Shown piece after piece: positions 1 through 10,933 of a stretch of 64,000 bases of DNA (its first letter is position 1; each line of letters starts with the position of its first letter). This DNA comes from Trichostrongylus colubriformis. Lineage: Eukaryota; Nematoda; Chromadorea; Rhabditida; Trichostrongylidae. The stretch covers positions 5,941,725-6,005,724 of the forward strand of contig OZ022260.1 of assembly GCA_963978905.1 (NCBI GenBank), written 5' to 3'. Under the pieces are notes generated by a model. It ran no database searches. It was not told where the DNA came from and worked only from the letters and a program-made list of their open reading frames with translations. Both the position numbers and the translations under genes were made by a program.

Positions 1-207
1 TCGACTAACCAGGGGTTGAAAATGGTGGATGAAATATTTTTCGTTGTCACCCCTGTATACATTGTCTGGGGCCATACTACATTGTCTTCCGGGATATCGA
101 CGATTGACAGATTATCGATCGATAGATTCAACACGAAAATATACTGGCTCGTTTCTTGAGGAACCTTTTCAATAGATAGATCAAGCACGCAGACAATGTA
201 AATTTCT

Positions 208-1250
208 CTTACAAGGAATGACCCCAGGTCGAAGCGGCCATTCGGAATGGGATACATATGGTCCGACGCATTTTCGGACGCTGATCCCGAATCTGTATTC
301 GAAATTTGCAGAACGATTCTCTGAGCAAAGTTATGTAGGTTTTTCTATGACGAGGCACTATTTCATCAGCACGGCCGCTTGCCTAACAAGCAACGGCCGC
401 AGTGGCTTACTGGTAGTGTTCCGGATCTGCAGGACAAGGATTGTGGGTTTGCTCCCCGCCGGTTCGGGTTTTTTTGCACTTTGTGTGTAATTGTCAGTTA
501 GTGCTTTTCTTTCACTTCTGGACGTTTCCTTGTACTGGAACCTACCGCACCCATCATTCTACCACGTCATTTACAACTACTAACAATACTCACAGGGGAA
601 GCATATCAGGCCGAAGAGACACCCATACCACACGAATGAGGCGTTGTTGCGTAAAAAGATTATGATATTCGCGCAGAAGGGGTCGAATTACCCCTCTGTG
701 CAAATTTTCAGCCAAATCCAGTTTTTGGACCAACTTCGGAAAATTGGGGGTGGCCAGGGGATAAAGTGGTAGTTTTTGAATTTTCTTCTGCAGAAAACCC
801 TGCAATCTGAACAGGATAGCCTACACATACCTTTCACACTTGCCCATCGCACTGAATGTACGAAACAAGCGTCAAATAGGAGCATTTCCTAGGCAAGGGC
901 CAACGACTCCTCCTTTGTTCAATGTGCTGCCTCCCAATAGCCCATGAATTTTTCCGGAATTTGGTCAAAATCTCGAATCGGCTAAAAACTTATCCCTCGG
1001 GGTAATCCCTGAATACGAAAATCGCCCTGGTTTTGCGCAAGAACGTCTTGCTCGCGTGTTAAGGGCTTCCAGACCTACCATATGATAGTACTGTTTTTTC
1101 AAGAAAAACCTCCATGACTCCGCCCAGAGAATCGTTCTGCAAATTTCGAAAACAGATTCGAGATCAGCGTCCGAAAATACGTCGGACCATATGTATCCCA
1201 TTCCGAATGGCCACTTCGACCTGTGGTCCTTCCTTTGTTAACGAGGTTGG
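208..1250. repeat. Inverted repeat pair with about 135-bp arms
   Basis: The segment at 208-347 recurs in reverse complement at about 1112-1250 with roughly 90% identity; both arms contain GGAATGGGATACATATGG. The 760 bases between the arms do not pair with each other and hold no recognisable gene. Frames open in both arms give near-identical short peptides, but that follows from the DNA repeat. This could be a foldback element or two copies of a short repeat in opposite orientation. No target-site duplication was identified. Confidence 0.6.
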
Positions 1251-2204
1251 GAGGGCATTTCCAAGGATGTTTGGGAAAGAGCATCCATTAAAAACCCGAA
1301 CCGGCGATCATTCGATCTTGAGCACAAATAAATAACCAGTTACCTATAGATTAACACACGGTCACGCTTGCCTACTTTACCTATGGAACATCCCTTCCTT
1401 GTAAGTAATGTGCAGAAGCAAGTATGAGAGATCAACCTTTCGAAAATGCGATTGGTCATAACAAGCTTATACCTCAACGGGCGGCAGATGTATGAATGTT
1501 ATTGCAGTAGGGCTTGCTCTTTGCTACAAAGAGCAAGCCCTACTGCTATAAATTTGACAGAGTTGACAGCTTGTCACACTTAGGCATGGAGTTAATGGAT
1601 GGTTCAATGTCAACTGTGAGACAGTCCAGCATTTTCTTCCAAACTGAGAAAACTTTGTTCAATTATTACTGGTCGTGTTGCTGCCCAACTCTTTCCACAC
1701 ATCCTCTCGTGCTGGTTGAGTGATGCTTCGGTCAGGCGAGTGGATTTTCAACTCCAGTAAATGCACCTTTTTTTGCTAGACTTACTCATGCATGGCAGAA
1801 ACGTGTTAGGTCCATCTGTCAATATCCGCATCCATGGAACCTCGATCTTTTCAGATTGATTCTCTTCTTTTTGACAGAATAGGTCCCAGCATGACCGAGC
1901 ACTTGCACTGTTAGAATAGGAGAAATTTCTTCCGGCGAGGCGCTTCTTTATGATGATGAGCTCCCAACAGGGCGGTATTAGTATACCCAGATCAGCTATT
2001 CACGTGCTCATTCCAATGATTACAAAATGTGCGGTTTTCAACGAAGGGTCTCCCTTCCGGACTGCTGTGAGTTGACAGCCGACATCAAAAACACGATTGC
2101 ATGGTTACTTACGTCATGAATTTTCCTTCTAAGTGATCCTCCCTCTAAGGCTTTGATCACGCATGGCAAGCGATTAGTTGTGATGCTGCCCACGAAACAG
2201 TACC
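1251..2204. other. Intergenic, no gene seen
   Basis: Apart from the perfect hairpin at 1504-1546 I see only short chance frames here, and no splice-site-flanked coding segment, tRNA or repeat shared with the rest of the window. Confidence 0.5.
1504..1546. repeat. Perfect 20-bp hairpin with a 3-nt loop
   Basis: GCAGTAGGGCTTGCTCTTTG is followed by CTA and then by its exact reverse complement. The loop is too small for a microRNA precursor and no U-tract follows. It is most simply a recent local inverted duplication. Confidence 0.7.
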
Positions 2205-3304
2205 GCTAGGGGGAGGGAAAACTCATCAGCGCGCGCATGCCATGCGAACTGTGGGACGTTACAGCCGCCGCGTGGCGTGACAATGGGAGCTGGCCCGCGC
2301 TGTTTCCATTGTACTTCAATCGGGGTAACCTTTTGGGTACTTCATCAATAGTGGGTTCTTCGCTGATACAAGACGGGCGAGCGCATGATGCTGCAGCAAG
2401 CTTTTTTGCCTTGACAGGCATACGATAGTTGCGAGAGCTCATATATTTGGTGTGACTAGCCTATCCAGACATAATTATTCTCCATAACCCATCAATGTAG
2501 AAATTTCAGGAAGCCACGATCCATAACCATGCGGAGAGGCACAACGTAGAAAAGTGCCTGCCATCTTAAGTCTTTGGTGAAGTGAGTCATCCCTCTATTC
2601 CTCTATTATATAAGCCATTTACTCTGTGTGTCGAATTATATGTTGGTTTGTAGGTCGATTTGTATATCGTTTCTTATGCCGGTCTCTATGTCGGTCCTTT
2701 CGCAAGTTAGTGATTATGATAAGGGATGGAACAAAACAGTCGCTTCAAGTAGGGAGAAAAAGATGGGTGTTGGAGTATCACTATAAAGTTATGTTATCAT
2801 AGTGACTTATTGAAACCTATTTCGTTTTCTCATCGTCATTCTGCGGTGCGCTAGCGTCGCGGTAGGTGTTGGCACCAGCAATTTTCCGAAGTGAACCGAA
2901 ACTGAACCCTTGGGCTCACGTTTCATAATCAGCAGCAGTACCAATTTACAATTTATTCAAGGTGGATCCTCTCCATTAGAGTAGGATAAGGTGGTGCTTC
3001 TCAATTTGGATCAACATGGGTGTTTGCCGTTAGGACGAGAAATTGTTTGCGGCGTTCGGTGTGCAATGCAACTGTGCAAGCTATGCTCGCCGTATTGAAT
3101 GGGTCTTGAAGCGATGACGGTGCCCTACACCTCATTATAGTTGCAATCGTTTCAGGACTCAGCCAATTCGGCGCCCGCATCTCGCTTCATAAGATCGCGT
3201 GCTCGACGCGGCCACGCGAACTTTCTGTCTTAATGACATACACCCTAGTCAAGATCGGTCAACATCTCTCAACGTGACTGACATGTCAGCAGCCTGTCAC
3301 ACTA

Positions 3305-3971
3305 TTAGGTCTGTGCAGAATAAATGGGAAAAACATAACTGGCCATAACTTCGCTCAGACAGAAGTTTACTCGTTGAAATAAAAATCATTCGAATCTACA
3401 GAATTTCGCCAACGATCTGTCAAAGAAAATGTGTTATCATGATCAAATTCTGGATTGCGAGAACCAATAAAGTCAAGAATGGCATTTTTACCGTGCATAA
3501 TTTTTCTGCCGCAGGTTTGCATCGAGAACCCGGAAAAGTGGTAATCTGTCAGGGATAGGTCTGGGGAATAAGCGGGGTGAAGGAGAGGCTTGATGCCTAA
3601 CTGCAGGTGCGCAAAACAATGCAAAACCCCACAGTTCGCAAGTCACCCGGCAGAAACTGATCGAGACGCTCCTTGACACCCCTTATTCCCCAGACCTATT
3701 CCTGACGGATTACCACTTTTCCCCGGTTCTCGATGCAAAGCTGCGTCAGAAGGAGTTCGCCGAAACCATGCATGTTGAAAATGCCATCGTTGACTTCATT
3801 AATTTTCGCAATCCAGAATTTGATCATGATGGCATATTTTCTTTACCAAATCATTGGCAAGGTTGTGTAGATTCGAATGGCTTTATTTCGACAAATAAAG
3901 TTGTGTCTGAGCGAAGTTATGGCGTTTTGAAAAAGTGTTCCGTTTTGGCCATTTATTCTGCACAGACCTAA
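3305..3971. mobile_element. Palindromic mariner-derived MITE, copy 1
   Basis: The element is bounded by TA dinucleotides (3303-3304, 3972-3973) and by terminal inverted repeats TTAGGTCTGTGCAGAATAAA. It consists of two mariner 3' halves arranged head to head. Each arm encodes on its outward-reading strand the transposase tail, with SPDLSLTDYHF in the left arm (minus strand) containing the third catalytic aspartate of DD34D transposases. The arms are only about 80% identical to each other. No N-terminal transposase portion is present, so the copy is non-autonomous. A second, truncated copy in opposite orientation lies at 42535-43083. Confidence 0.8.
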
Positions 3972-4509
3972 TACTTCTGCTATCTTTCCTGCGATATATC
4001 ATTGGAGTTCCACCACATCATATCTGGTATCTTGCCGTATCATGCTAACACATTCTGCCACGTGTCCTGCTACCTCGCACTCTCTCCATACAGACTCCCT
4101 CTTCTTCTCTGCTGCTCAGTCTTTCGCTTTTTCATTCTATCTCCTCAGGATTTCACACATTATATGTGGCAACATTTCCCTTGACTACCGAAAACCCTTT
4201 ACAACTGCAAGTTTATTGCAAATTACAACGTCCACTGGGAGGTAGCTAGAGAAGTGGAAAAGTAATTTGAAGGCAGAGGCGCTCGTTAGTTTAGTTATTG
4301 CAAGTGAGAAATCGTGTGGAGGACTTTTGCTCGCGGTGACTAAACTGGTTTGCTCCTGTGCATTCTTTATTTTTCGTCGCCTGCGGCTTAGTCACCGCAA
4401 ACTACAAAATAGCTGTTTTCTGCTTACCCCTATGTTGATGCAACTCCGCGGTAATTTCGAGCTTACTTGTGCTTTACTCACTCTCATTTGAATGAAATGC
4501 GTGCTAGGT

Positions 4510-4852
4510 CGATCTTAAAAGCACATTTCGCGATAATCGAATGGGTCGACTTACCCTCTTGGAACAGTAGATCCTTGGGTAACTAGTCTGGCTGCACTAC
4601 TTTCGCTTCGCCTCGGTGAGCTATCACGGCCTCACACCGCTCAAACCCACTGTGACGTCGCCCATTTCGCTCAGTTGACCAATTAGAGAGCTCAAGTGGG
4701 TGGCGTCGGACTGAATTTGAGCAGGTGTAGTGTCGTGATAGCGCACCGGGCCGGCGAAAAAGGTGCAGCCTGGCTAGTTATATATAGGACCTACTGCTAC
4801 AAAGAAGTTAGTCTACCCATTTGATTATCGAAAATTTGCTTTTAATCGCTTT
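4510..4852. mobile_element. Palindromic MITE, about 340 bp
   Basis: The two halves are imperfect reverse complements. Outer arms share GATTATCG and GCTTTTAA segments; inner arms run from CTAGTCTGGCTGCAC (4584) to GTGCAGCCTGGCTAG (4776). The equivalent position in the other copy of the surrounding repeat (near 23040-22960, minus) lacks this block, which supports insertion. The exact target-site duplication could not be fixed. It has no coding capacity. Confidence 0.6.
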
Positions 4853-5780
4853 ATCCTACAGCCTACTTGGGAGTCAATGTATCCTTTCCGGCTGCTTTAG
4901 TACCATGCCTGGGAACGGGTGAACATTAGAATAGGACATGAGTCAGGAAGCAGGGAACACACGTAACTTGATATATGCACCGCCCGAAATGGGCAGGACT
5001 ACGCTGACACACTCCGTACTCTAGCTGTGTTACAACTAAACACATTACCTTCGCAGCAGATCGTTGTCGAGTATTCGACCGCCGCAAATGAGCCAGATGT
5101 TCGAATTAACTACACCAAAGCTGTGAAGTTACAGAGCCTATCTTATCCCATCAGTCGGATGATCTCATTCCACGTACACGGATAAGATCGCTGTCCATAG
5201 AATAGGATCGATGGACGCATATCGAAGGTAGTAGTGAGCTAGCACAATCAAGCGTTTCTTTGTAGCATTTGGGTGTATGCTGGAACACACAAATTTCGAC
5301 CTCGCCCTGAGGTCGACTGGCCGCGAGTGGCGACGTTTTCCACATTGTCCGTGTGGTCTCAAGGCTCTGGAGAGTTACTAAGCTGTGGTTTACACCACTA
5401 AATCGATCAATACAGCTGTTGCTTTCCGCTCGGCACTCTGCTATCTTGCTGAACTGGGGCTTTGTTTTTGTTTTCACCTGTGTTTACTTGACCGCAATCC
5501 ACCGCGCGCGGACGGGCGTGGCCACCGTGTGAACTTGTGACCTCGCTGGCCGTGTATCCCGACCTTCACCTGTGGTATTCAGCCTCAGCAATGTGAGCTG
5601 GTGAGTATAAACTAGAACATCGGAGTGAGGCACTGTGCTGAGCGAGTTGAATGTTTCGCTCTGAAGCCCTCCAAAAGGTTGAGTCCAATTCCACACCAGC
5701 TCAGCTTTAGAAAACATTCACTCTGTATAGAGTCACTTTTTCACACCATTTGAAAACGAGTAGGCTAGTGATTCATCTTC

Positions 5781-5812
5781 TCCGCTTCTCTTCTCTTCTC
5801 TTCTCTTCTTCA
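5781..5812 (+). repeat. TTCTC microsatellite
   Basis: A short pyrimidine run of TTCTC units that is absent from the equivalent place in the other copy of the parent repeat (near 20030 on the minus strand). Confidence 0.8.
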
Positions 5813-6744
5813 TCTTCCCTGGGGCACCTTGCTGATTTCTAGTAGTTGCTACATCCGAAGCCCTAGTTCACTCATTTTCACAAAAGAGAACTTACTGGAC
5901 ACGACCTTCACTGAAGAGTGCACGTCCAAATTGATCGAGAAGTACCCCGTCGGCTGATAAATCCCCTATCTTATTTTTATCAGATGCTCTCTTCCACGTA
6001 CCCTCGCTGAGATATAAAACAGGTGCATGCACGAAGTATCACGCTGAAATGCAATTTTAACAAGGAAGGTTCACGGGCAAACATTAAACGGTGCATAAGT
6101 TGTTCATAGAATATGCTATGCATATCACTTCCATCTAAGATCACACTGAAATTTACGAGCTTTAGCAGAGGGTTCTGAAGGCTCTGCAGTTTGCGAGAAT
6201 GTGGTTTTCTCCTCTTCCAAAGCATGAGGCATCATCTATCGATTCCAAGATGGAGGAAGCTTCGGTTTGTCTCGGAGGGTACAGGCCCACAATTTGATAC
6301 TACTCTAAGTACTAGTCAGGATTTGGTGGTAACTCTGCGTGCAGTTACTACACTGTCTCCTCTCATGGTTTTGAAGAATCCTCGACTGGTTTCTGATGTT
6401 TTTCCTTAGTTCTACCCTTAGTTCTAGAGTCGACCAACCATATTCTCGGGGAGAACTCAAATTGTGGTTCGCACTTGTTTTTGATACCTAGGTAGCAGTA
6501 AGAAAGATAAATCGATCGACACTTTTGACATTTTCGGAAAATGTCTCCCCTCAAATATGAATCAGAAAGGCATCGGAAAATTTTCTGCAGTTTGCATGCT
6601 CATGATGAGGGTTCTGTGTGAACGCGGCAACCTAAGGTACATTACCTTGTTCCTATAAATGTTTAACCTTAGAAGATCTCAATGTAATTTTGAACAGTGA
6701 TCGATCTCAAACATGTATTTCACTAGCAAGTCATCTTCTTATAG

Positions 6745-7635
6745 TGCAAACCTTAGCAAGCATCGAATTCCCTATTTCAGTTGCAGTACACCAAGGTTCA
6801 GCCCTCTCGCCATTCCTTTTCATTACTGTCATGGATACCACCTCACGAGACCTTCAGAGAAACCCCTCTGGACACTTCTTTACGTCTATGACGAAAAGGA
6901 CGTGCAGGCATGGTGCGATCGCTTGGCGGCGTCCGGGCTTATGTTTAATGTCGGTAAGACCGAATGTATGGCGACAGACATGAACGACTCAAGCTCCATT
7001 ATGATCAATGGCATTGTGCTTTCGCGAACAACCAGCTCCAAATATCTGGGGTCGACGATTGCATCCGATGGCAGCCTGCGGCACGAAGTCAATTAAGGCA
7101 ATAGCGCCAGCTGAACCAAATGGCGCTCGGTGACGGGCGTTTCCTGCAACAAGTGTATACCAGAACCACTCAAATCGAAGGTCTATAGAAGCGTCATTCG
7201 CTCAGTCGCTTTCTATGGCCCCGAAACGCGACAATTACTAAAGAAATTGAAGCACGTCTGAGCGTGATGGAAACGAAAGTGCTGCATTGTACGGCCGGAT
7301 AAACGCTTCTGGAGCATGTTCGAAATGACATCATACGGCAAAAGTTCGGCTTGGCTCCAGTCAGTGACAAAATGTGCGAAGCTCGGCTTCGGTGGCATGG
7401 CCACAACCTGCAAGCCAGTGAAAACGCCGTGTGCTAATCAGGTCTTTCTCTCAACGTGAACGGAGTGCAGCCGAATGGACGGCTCAAGCAGCGCTGGCTC
7501 GACACATCAGGTGCAGACAGTGGACTAGCTGGCATAACCCCGGCACAGGCATTTATCGAAAAGAGAGGCTTCAACGCACCAGGAAAGCGCACCCCGGAAT
7601 TAAGAGGGACAAAGCTAAAGAAGAATAAGATAATG
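6745..7635 (+). pseudogene. LINE reverse-transcriptase 3' fragment, degraded
   Basis: Pieces in successive frames give the second half of a non-LTR retrotransposon polymerase: VHQGSALSPF, then a run through CDRLA-SGL-FNV-KTECM and TSSKYLGSTIASDGSL, and a C-terminal RWLDT and GKRTPELRG region near 7480-7610. The catalytic YADD box is gone: the sequence jumps from LLY directly to DEKDVQAW, a deletion of about ten residues. Several frameshifts and stops follow. The endonuclease and the first half of the RT are absent, so this is a 5'-truncated dead copy. The RTE-related clade is inferred from motif style only. It lies just past the end of the parent repeat copy A. Confidence 0.75.
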
Positions 7636-8950
7636 GATTTTTATGATGCTCAAGAATGGATTTTTCTCAACTCTCACATTTCATGTGGACCACACTCATT
7701 AACGCTGTATTTACTTAATAAGGGCGCATGCAGAGTTTCACGTGAAAAACTGAGAATTTGACCAAGATACAGTCTTCAAAGTGGTGGATGAGGGGCGGAG
7801 CTCCAGACTAAATACCCGCCCCACCATCGGAGATGAATAGTGGGGCGGGCGTTAATAGGCGTTTGCCCTTTCTTTAAAGTTTACCAACTCATGCTCAACC
7901 TTGCTTCGTTGACAGAGTGCCCCATTTTCCAATCTTGTTAGAAGACCGTAGTCGCAGATATAGAATTGTGGACAGGCTGGCCGGGTGCATCCTGCTACTT
8001 ACCCAATCGTGTGCGCGTCTGAAAAATCTTATGAAATTGAATATATCACTCTAAGTTTCACTATTCGCGAGGCCACTCAGGTAGTCGAATTCCGGTCCAT
8101 TTCGGGATATAGCTGCAAACGATAATATTTTCCTCAAAAACAGTACATATTGACTCATTCCGCGATCAACATGATAGTGCATAAGAGGATAGATAGGTTC
8201 TGCCAGTATTGTGAGAGCATTACGGGAGTCACAACTTGAACTCTTCCAACTCACTTTATACCTGTTCATTTGGTCCATAGAGTTGTAACTTGCATAGATG
8301 CTATTAAGGACTAATTTGTTTTTTGCGCAGTTAAATACCCCTAAACGAAAATTATCCTGATTGGACAGCATGGTGACGCAGTAAACACAATCTGGGTGAA
8401 CCTGCATGGTACAAAAGCTACCCGAATCTGATGCAATTTTTAACCCTGCAGAATAAGAGGGCAACATTCGATTTCTACCGTTTAGTGATGTCGTCATCAC
8501 CGAAAGAATCATCCGAAACCGCAGAAATCGGAACAGCACTCTCAATCCTCTACACCGATGCCGTAGTAAGAGAAGTTCGATAAATGGCTCAAAGGCACAC
8601 CACGCGATAATCACATTAGTGTCTTACTTTCTTGGGGGAAGTAGGTCCTTAGATAGGTGGCCAGTGCACCCTTGTTGCGCCTCTGTAGTGCATCCTCGCG
8701 GCGATAGGCGCGCTCAACCCGAGCCGAGTTGAGCCCATCGAGCCGAATCACTCCTGGCCTTAGACGAACGATTTTCCAACGTGGCTCTTACGTGGAGAAG
8801 GAAACTTGCGATAAGACAAGGTAAGGCGGCGATATCAATAGCGAAAGCAGCTTCAACAGGAGAGGACAGGTGATACCGTAGCATTTTGCGCGATATCATC
8901 GAGGAGAAGCTCTTCTACAATCTCCAGTACTCATACGGGGACTGAATACA
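7636..8950. other. Intergenic, one unexplained open frame
   Basis: No repeat in the window matches this stretch. A GC-rich imperfect palindrome lies around 7790-7850 (GGGGCGG and CCGCCCC pairs). The only long frame is on the minus strand at 8051-8614 and is listed separately. Confidence 0.4.
8051..8614 (-). CDS. Hypothetical 187-residue frame, doubtful
   Basis: An uninterrupted minus-strand frame from ATG to TGA. It has a leucine- and arginine-rich N-terminal third and five cysteines in the middle section. I recognise no domain. No clear splice acceptor or donor borders it, and no flanking exon was found. At this base composition a frame of this length can occur by chance in 64 kb, although it is longer than most. 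Treat it as unproven. Confidence 0.2.
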   Translation of the reverse strand: MIIAWCAFEPFIELLLLRHRCRGLRVLFRFLRFRMILSVMTTSLNGRNRMLPSYSAGLKIASDSGSFCTMQVHPDCVYCVTMLSNQDNFRLGVFNCAKNKLVLNSIYASYNSMDQMNRYKVSWKSSSCDSRNALTILAEPIYPLMHYHVDRGMSQYVLFLRKILSFAAISRNGPEFDYLSGLANSET

Positions 8951-9918
8951 GAGTGTCGGTAAACGGACAAATGTCCGGCAGTACTCAATGCCGCGACGCA
9001 TGAGCTCACGCGTCGCGGCCTCCATCATGGCGCGCGCTGGCATGCTTATGAACTCTAGGTCTTCTTATCTCATCGGGCAAGGCTCTTCGTGAGCAGCACA
9101 TGAGATCTTCGCTACTACGGTGTGTGTCAAAGAGTGACTCCTAATTTGCCACTAAAACAACGAGCCAAGAGTCGCGGGTGCTCCGTGCGCATTGCAACGG
9201 AGGGAAGCCCCGACGTGAGGGCTAATGTGTGCCGTCGTCAAATATCGTCGTTGAGCTTATGACATCGGTGAGAAGAAAGCGACTCTTGTCGTCACAGAAC
9301 GTACACTCAAGTGTATATTTTTACCTAAGCCTGCAAGGGAAGGAAGCCCCGACATGGGGGCTAATATGGGCCGTCGTCAAATATCGTTGTTGAGCTTATG
9401 ACATCGGTGAGAAAAAAGCGACTCTTGTTATCGCAGAAAGTATACTCAGGTGTATATTTTAACCTAAGCCTGCAAGGGAAGGAAGCCCCGACGTGGGGGC
9501 TAATATGGGGTGTCGCCAAATATCGTTGTTGAGCTAGTATCGGTGAGACGGGTGCAACTCTGCATTTGCCGTTAATGTGCGCCAACCCTACAACACGGGG
9601 ACCGAAGGCTCCCGCAACTACTGAATTGGCGTCTTGGAACCCCAATCGCAATGACAACGGATCATCCTCCTCTACTTCACCGCTGCCCCACAGTATCCTC
9701 CGTCTCATCGGACTATCCGTTGAGACAATGTTGGCTTCCGTACCAATCATGCGTAGTACACTCTGCGAGTATCTCGCCACGTGCACTCTCTTACGCGGAG
9801 TGTGCAGACGGAGCGACGAAACGGGAGAAAGCCTGTGCACACTGACGACGAACCGCGACGCAAGCTCACGCGTTGCGGTAGTGAGTACCACCGCACATTT
9901 GTCCGTTTACCATTCCCC
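8951..9918. mobile_element. Mutator-like (MULE) non-autonomous element, copy 1
   Basis: The element is flanked by a perfect 9-bp duplication CTGAATACA (8942-8950 and 9919-9927), the size typical of Mutator-like transposons. Its ends are imperfect inverted repeats of about 65 bp, starting GAGTGTCGGTAAACGG on the left and, read inward on the minus strand, GGGGAATGGTAAACGG on the right. Inside are about 2.5 tandem units of about 138 bp (starting near 9240, 9378 and 9517) containing AAATATCGT and GGAAGCCCCGAC. Long open frames inside it come from these repeats and are not genes. It is a relative of 20837-22175, inverted. Confidence 0.85.
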
Positions 9919-9927
9919 CTGAATACA

Positions 9928-10860
9928 GGGAGTTCCTTGGTGGTTATGAGGGGATTTGGTTCATTTTTCTTCACTGGTGGGTGAAGCAGGGCCTTTACGT
10001 CCAGTAATGCGCGCGATAACTCCCACAATTTATCGCGAGGTGTGCCTTTAAACGTAATAAATTAGCTTTCACTCTAGCGCTGGTAATAGCCGCGAACGTG
10101 TTTTTTTGCTACAGGTCACTTACTATAGATCAAAACAGCGCTTTTTATTCGTGGTGGATATACGCAAAGCGTGACCCTGCTGCCGTTACACCGGTAGGGG
10201 TAAAGTTGGTAGATTGAGTAATATGAAGGTAGAGATGTCAGCAATGAAACAGAGAAAGAACGAAATAGAACGGCAGAAAAACCGTGGCATAGAAGCCCGA
10301 AAACATCCTTTCTCTCTCGCGCTCCTCTAAGTCACTAGGCTGGTGTAATTGAAGACGGACGAGAGATTGAATCAACCGGCCGCGAAAGTTGTTCCGCTTT
10401 TACCGGCAACCCGGCTGATTCATTGGAGAACGACATGCCGTGCTGCGAGAGCGTGATAAGTTTCCAAGCCGCACTTTTTCAATGCGAGTTTCGCTACACA
10501 TCACCTGCTCTGAAGAGGAAGGCTTGGATACAGCGAGCATGTACACCAACTTCACAGCAATCCAAATTCACTGAAACTGTGATGAATTTGTATTTTCCGT
10601 CCGTCCTCGTATAATGGAACAATAGTGACGACCATGCACTCAGCACCTGACAACTTGCTCTTTCTTGAGGAAGCGAGGCATTTCCTTACAAAAGCATTGT
10701 AAGAAAACATTCCATAGCTATTGATTTTGATGTTTTTGATTTTTGATAGCTGCTGATTTTCGCCGCAGCGCGCGATGCGAAAGTTACTATTGATTTTGAT
10801 GTTTTTGATTTTTGATAGCTGCTGATTTTCGCCGCAGCGCGCTGAGTTAAGGTGAAGGTG
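9928..10860. other. Intergenic with a 69-bp tandem duplication
   Basis: At 10721-10842 a unit containing TTGATTTTGATGTTTTTGAT and CTGATTTTCGCCGCAGCGCG is repeated twice with a 69-base period. Near 10190 the motif ACACCGGTAGGGGTAAAGTT resembles one end of the TTAA-site family seen at 14031 and 57896. No gene was seen. Confidence 0.5.
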
Positions 10861-10933
10861 GTGTCGGTAGTGTAATGGATTAGCACATATCCCCGGAAAG
10901 GATGAAGTGCGGGTTCGAGTTCCGTCCGGCACC
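10861..10933 (+). tRNA. tRNA-like sequence (pseudogene or SINE head)
   Basis: The 73 bases fold into a complete cloverleaf: a 7-bp acceptor (GTGTCGG with CCGGCAC), a 4-bp D stem (GTGT with GCAC), a 5-bp anticodon stem (TATCC with GGATG) and a 5-bp T stem around loop TTCGAGT. The anticodon loop is CCGGAAA, so position 33 is C rather than the near-universal U. The formal anticodon GGA (serine) lacks the long variable arm expected for tRNA-Ser. Decoding function is therefore unlikely. The 3' flank AAGCTTTTGCCCATAA recurs next to another B-box-like sequence at 34675-34700 (minus strand), which suggests a tRNA-derived SINE. Confidence 0.5.

Larger units (their letters stand above)
2205..6610 (+). 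repeat. Uncharacterised large repeat, copy A (fossil protein-coding element)
   Basis: This segment aligns along most of its length with the reverse complement of 19200-31590. Matches can be followed at about 2205-2880, 2880-3240, 4290-4510, 4910-5160, 5160-5720 and 5720-6610. Interruptions are explained by insertions: 3305-3971 and 4510-4852 here, several more in the other copy. Similar peptides are open in the same sense in both copies. At 4938 an ATG begins MSQEAGNTRNLIYAPPEM, and the other copy has MSQEVGNTRDLVYAPPEM. Further shared motifs are DVRINY, GC-LEH-N-DLALRST and EGTGPQFDT. Both copies carry frameshifts and stops, so neither is functional. I do not recognise the protein. A third small fragment lies near 42465-42512. 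Confidence 0.7.

Noticed and set aside
1504..1546. microRNA precursor
   Set aside because: A three-base loop and a 43-nt total cannot make a normal pre-miRNA.
8051..8614. Nematode chemoreceptor fragment
   Set aside because: Only one hydrophobic segment is convincing and no receptor-family motif is visible; left as a doubtful hypothetical frame.
9361..9891. A 176-codon minus frame and its plus-strand partners
   Set aside because: They lie wholly inside the Mutator-like element and its tandem units; the same peptides reappear at 20805-21469 because of the repeat.
10861..10933. Functional tRNA-Ser (anticodon GGA)
   Set aside because: No U33 and no long variable arm; kept only as a tRNA-like sequence.
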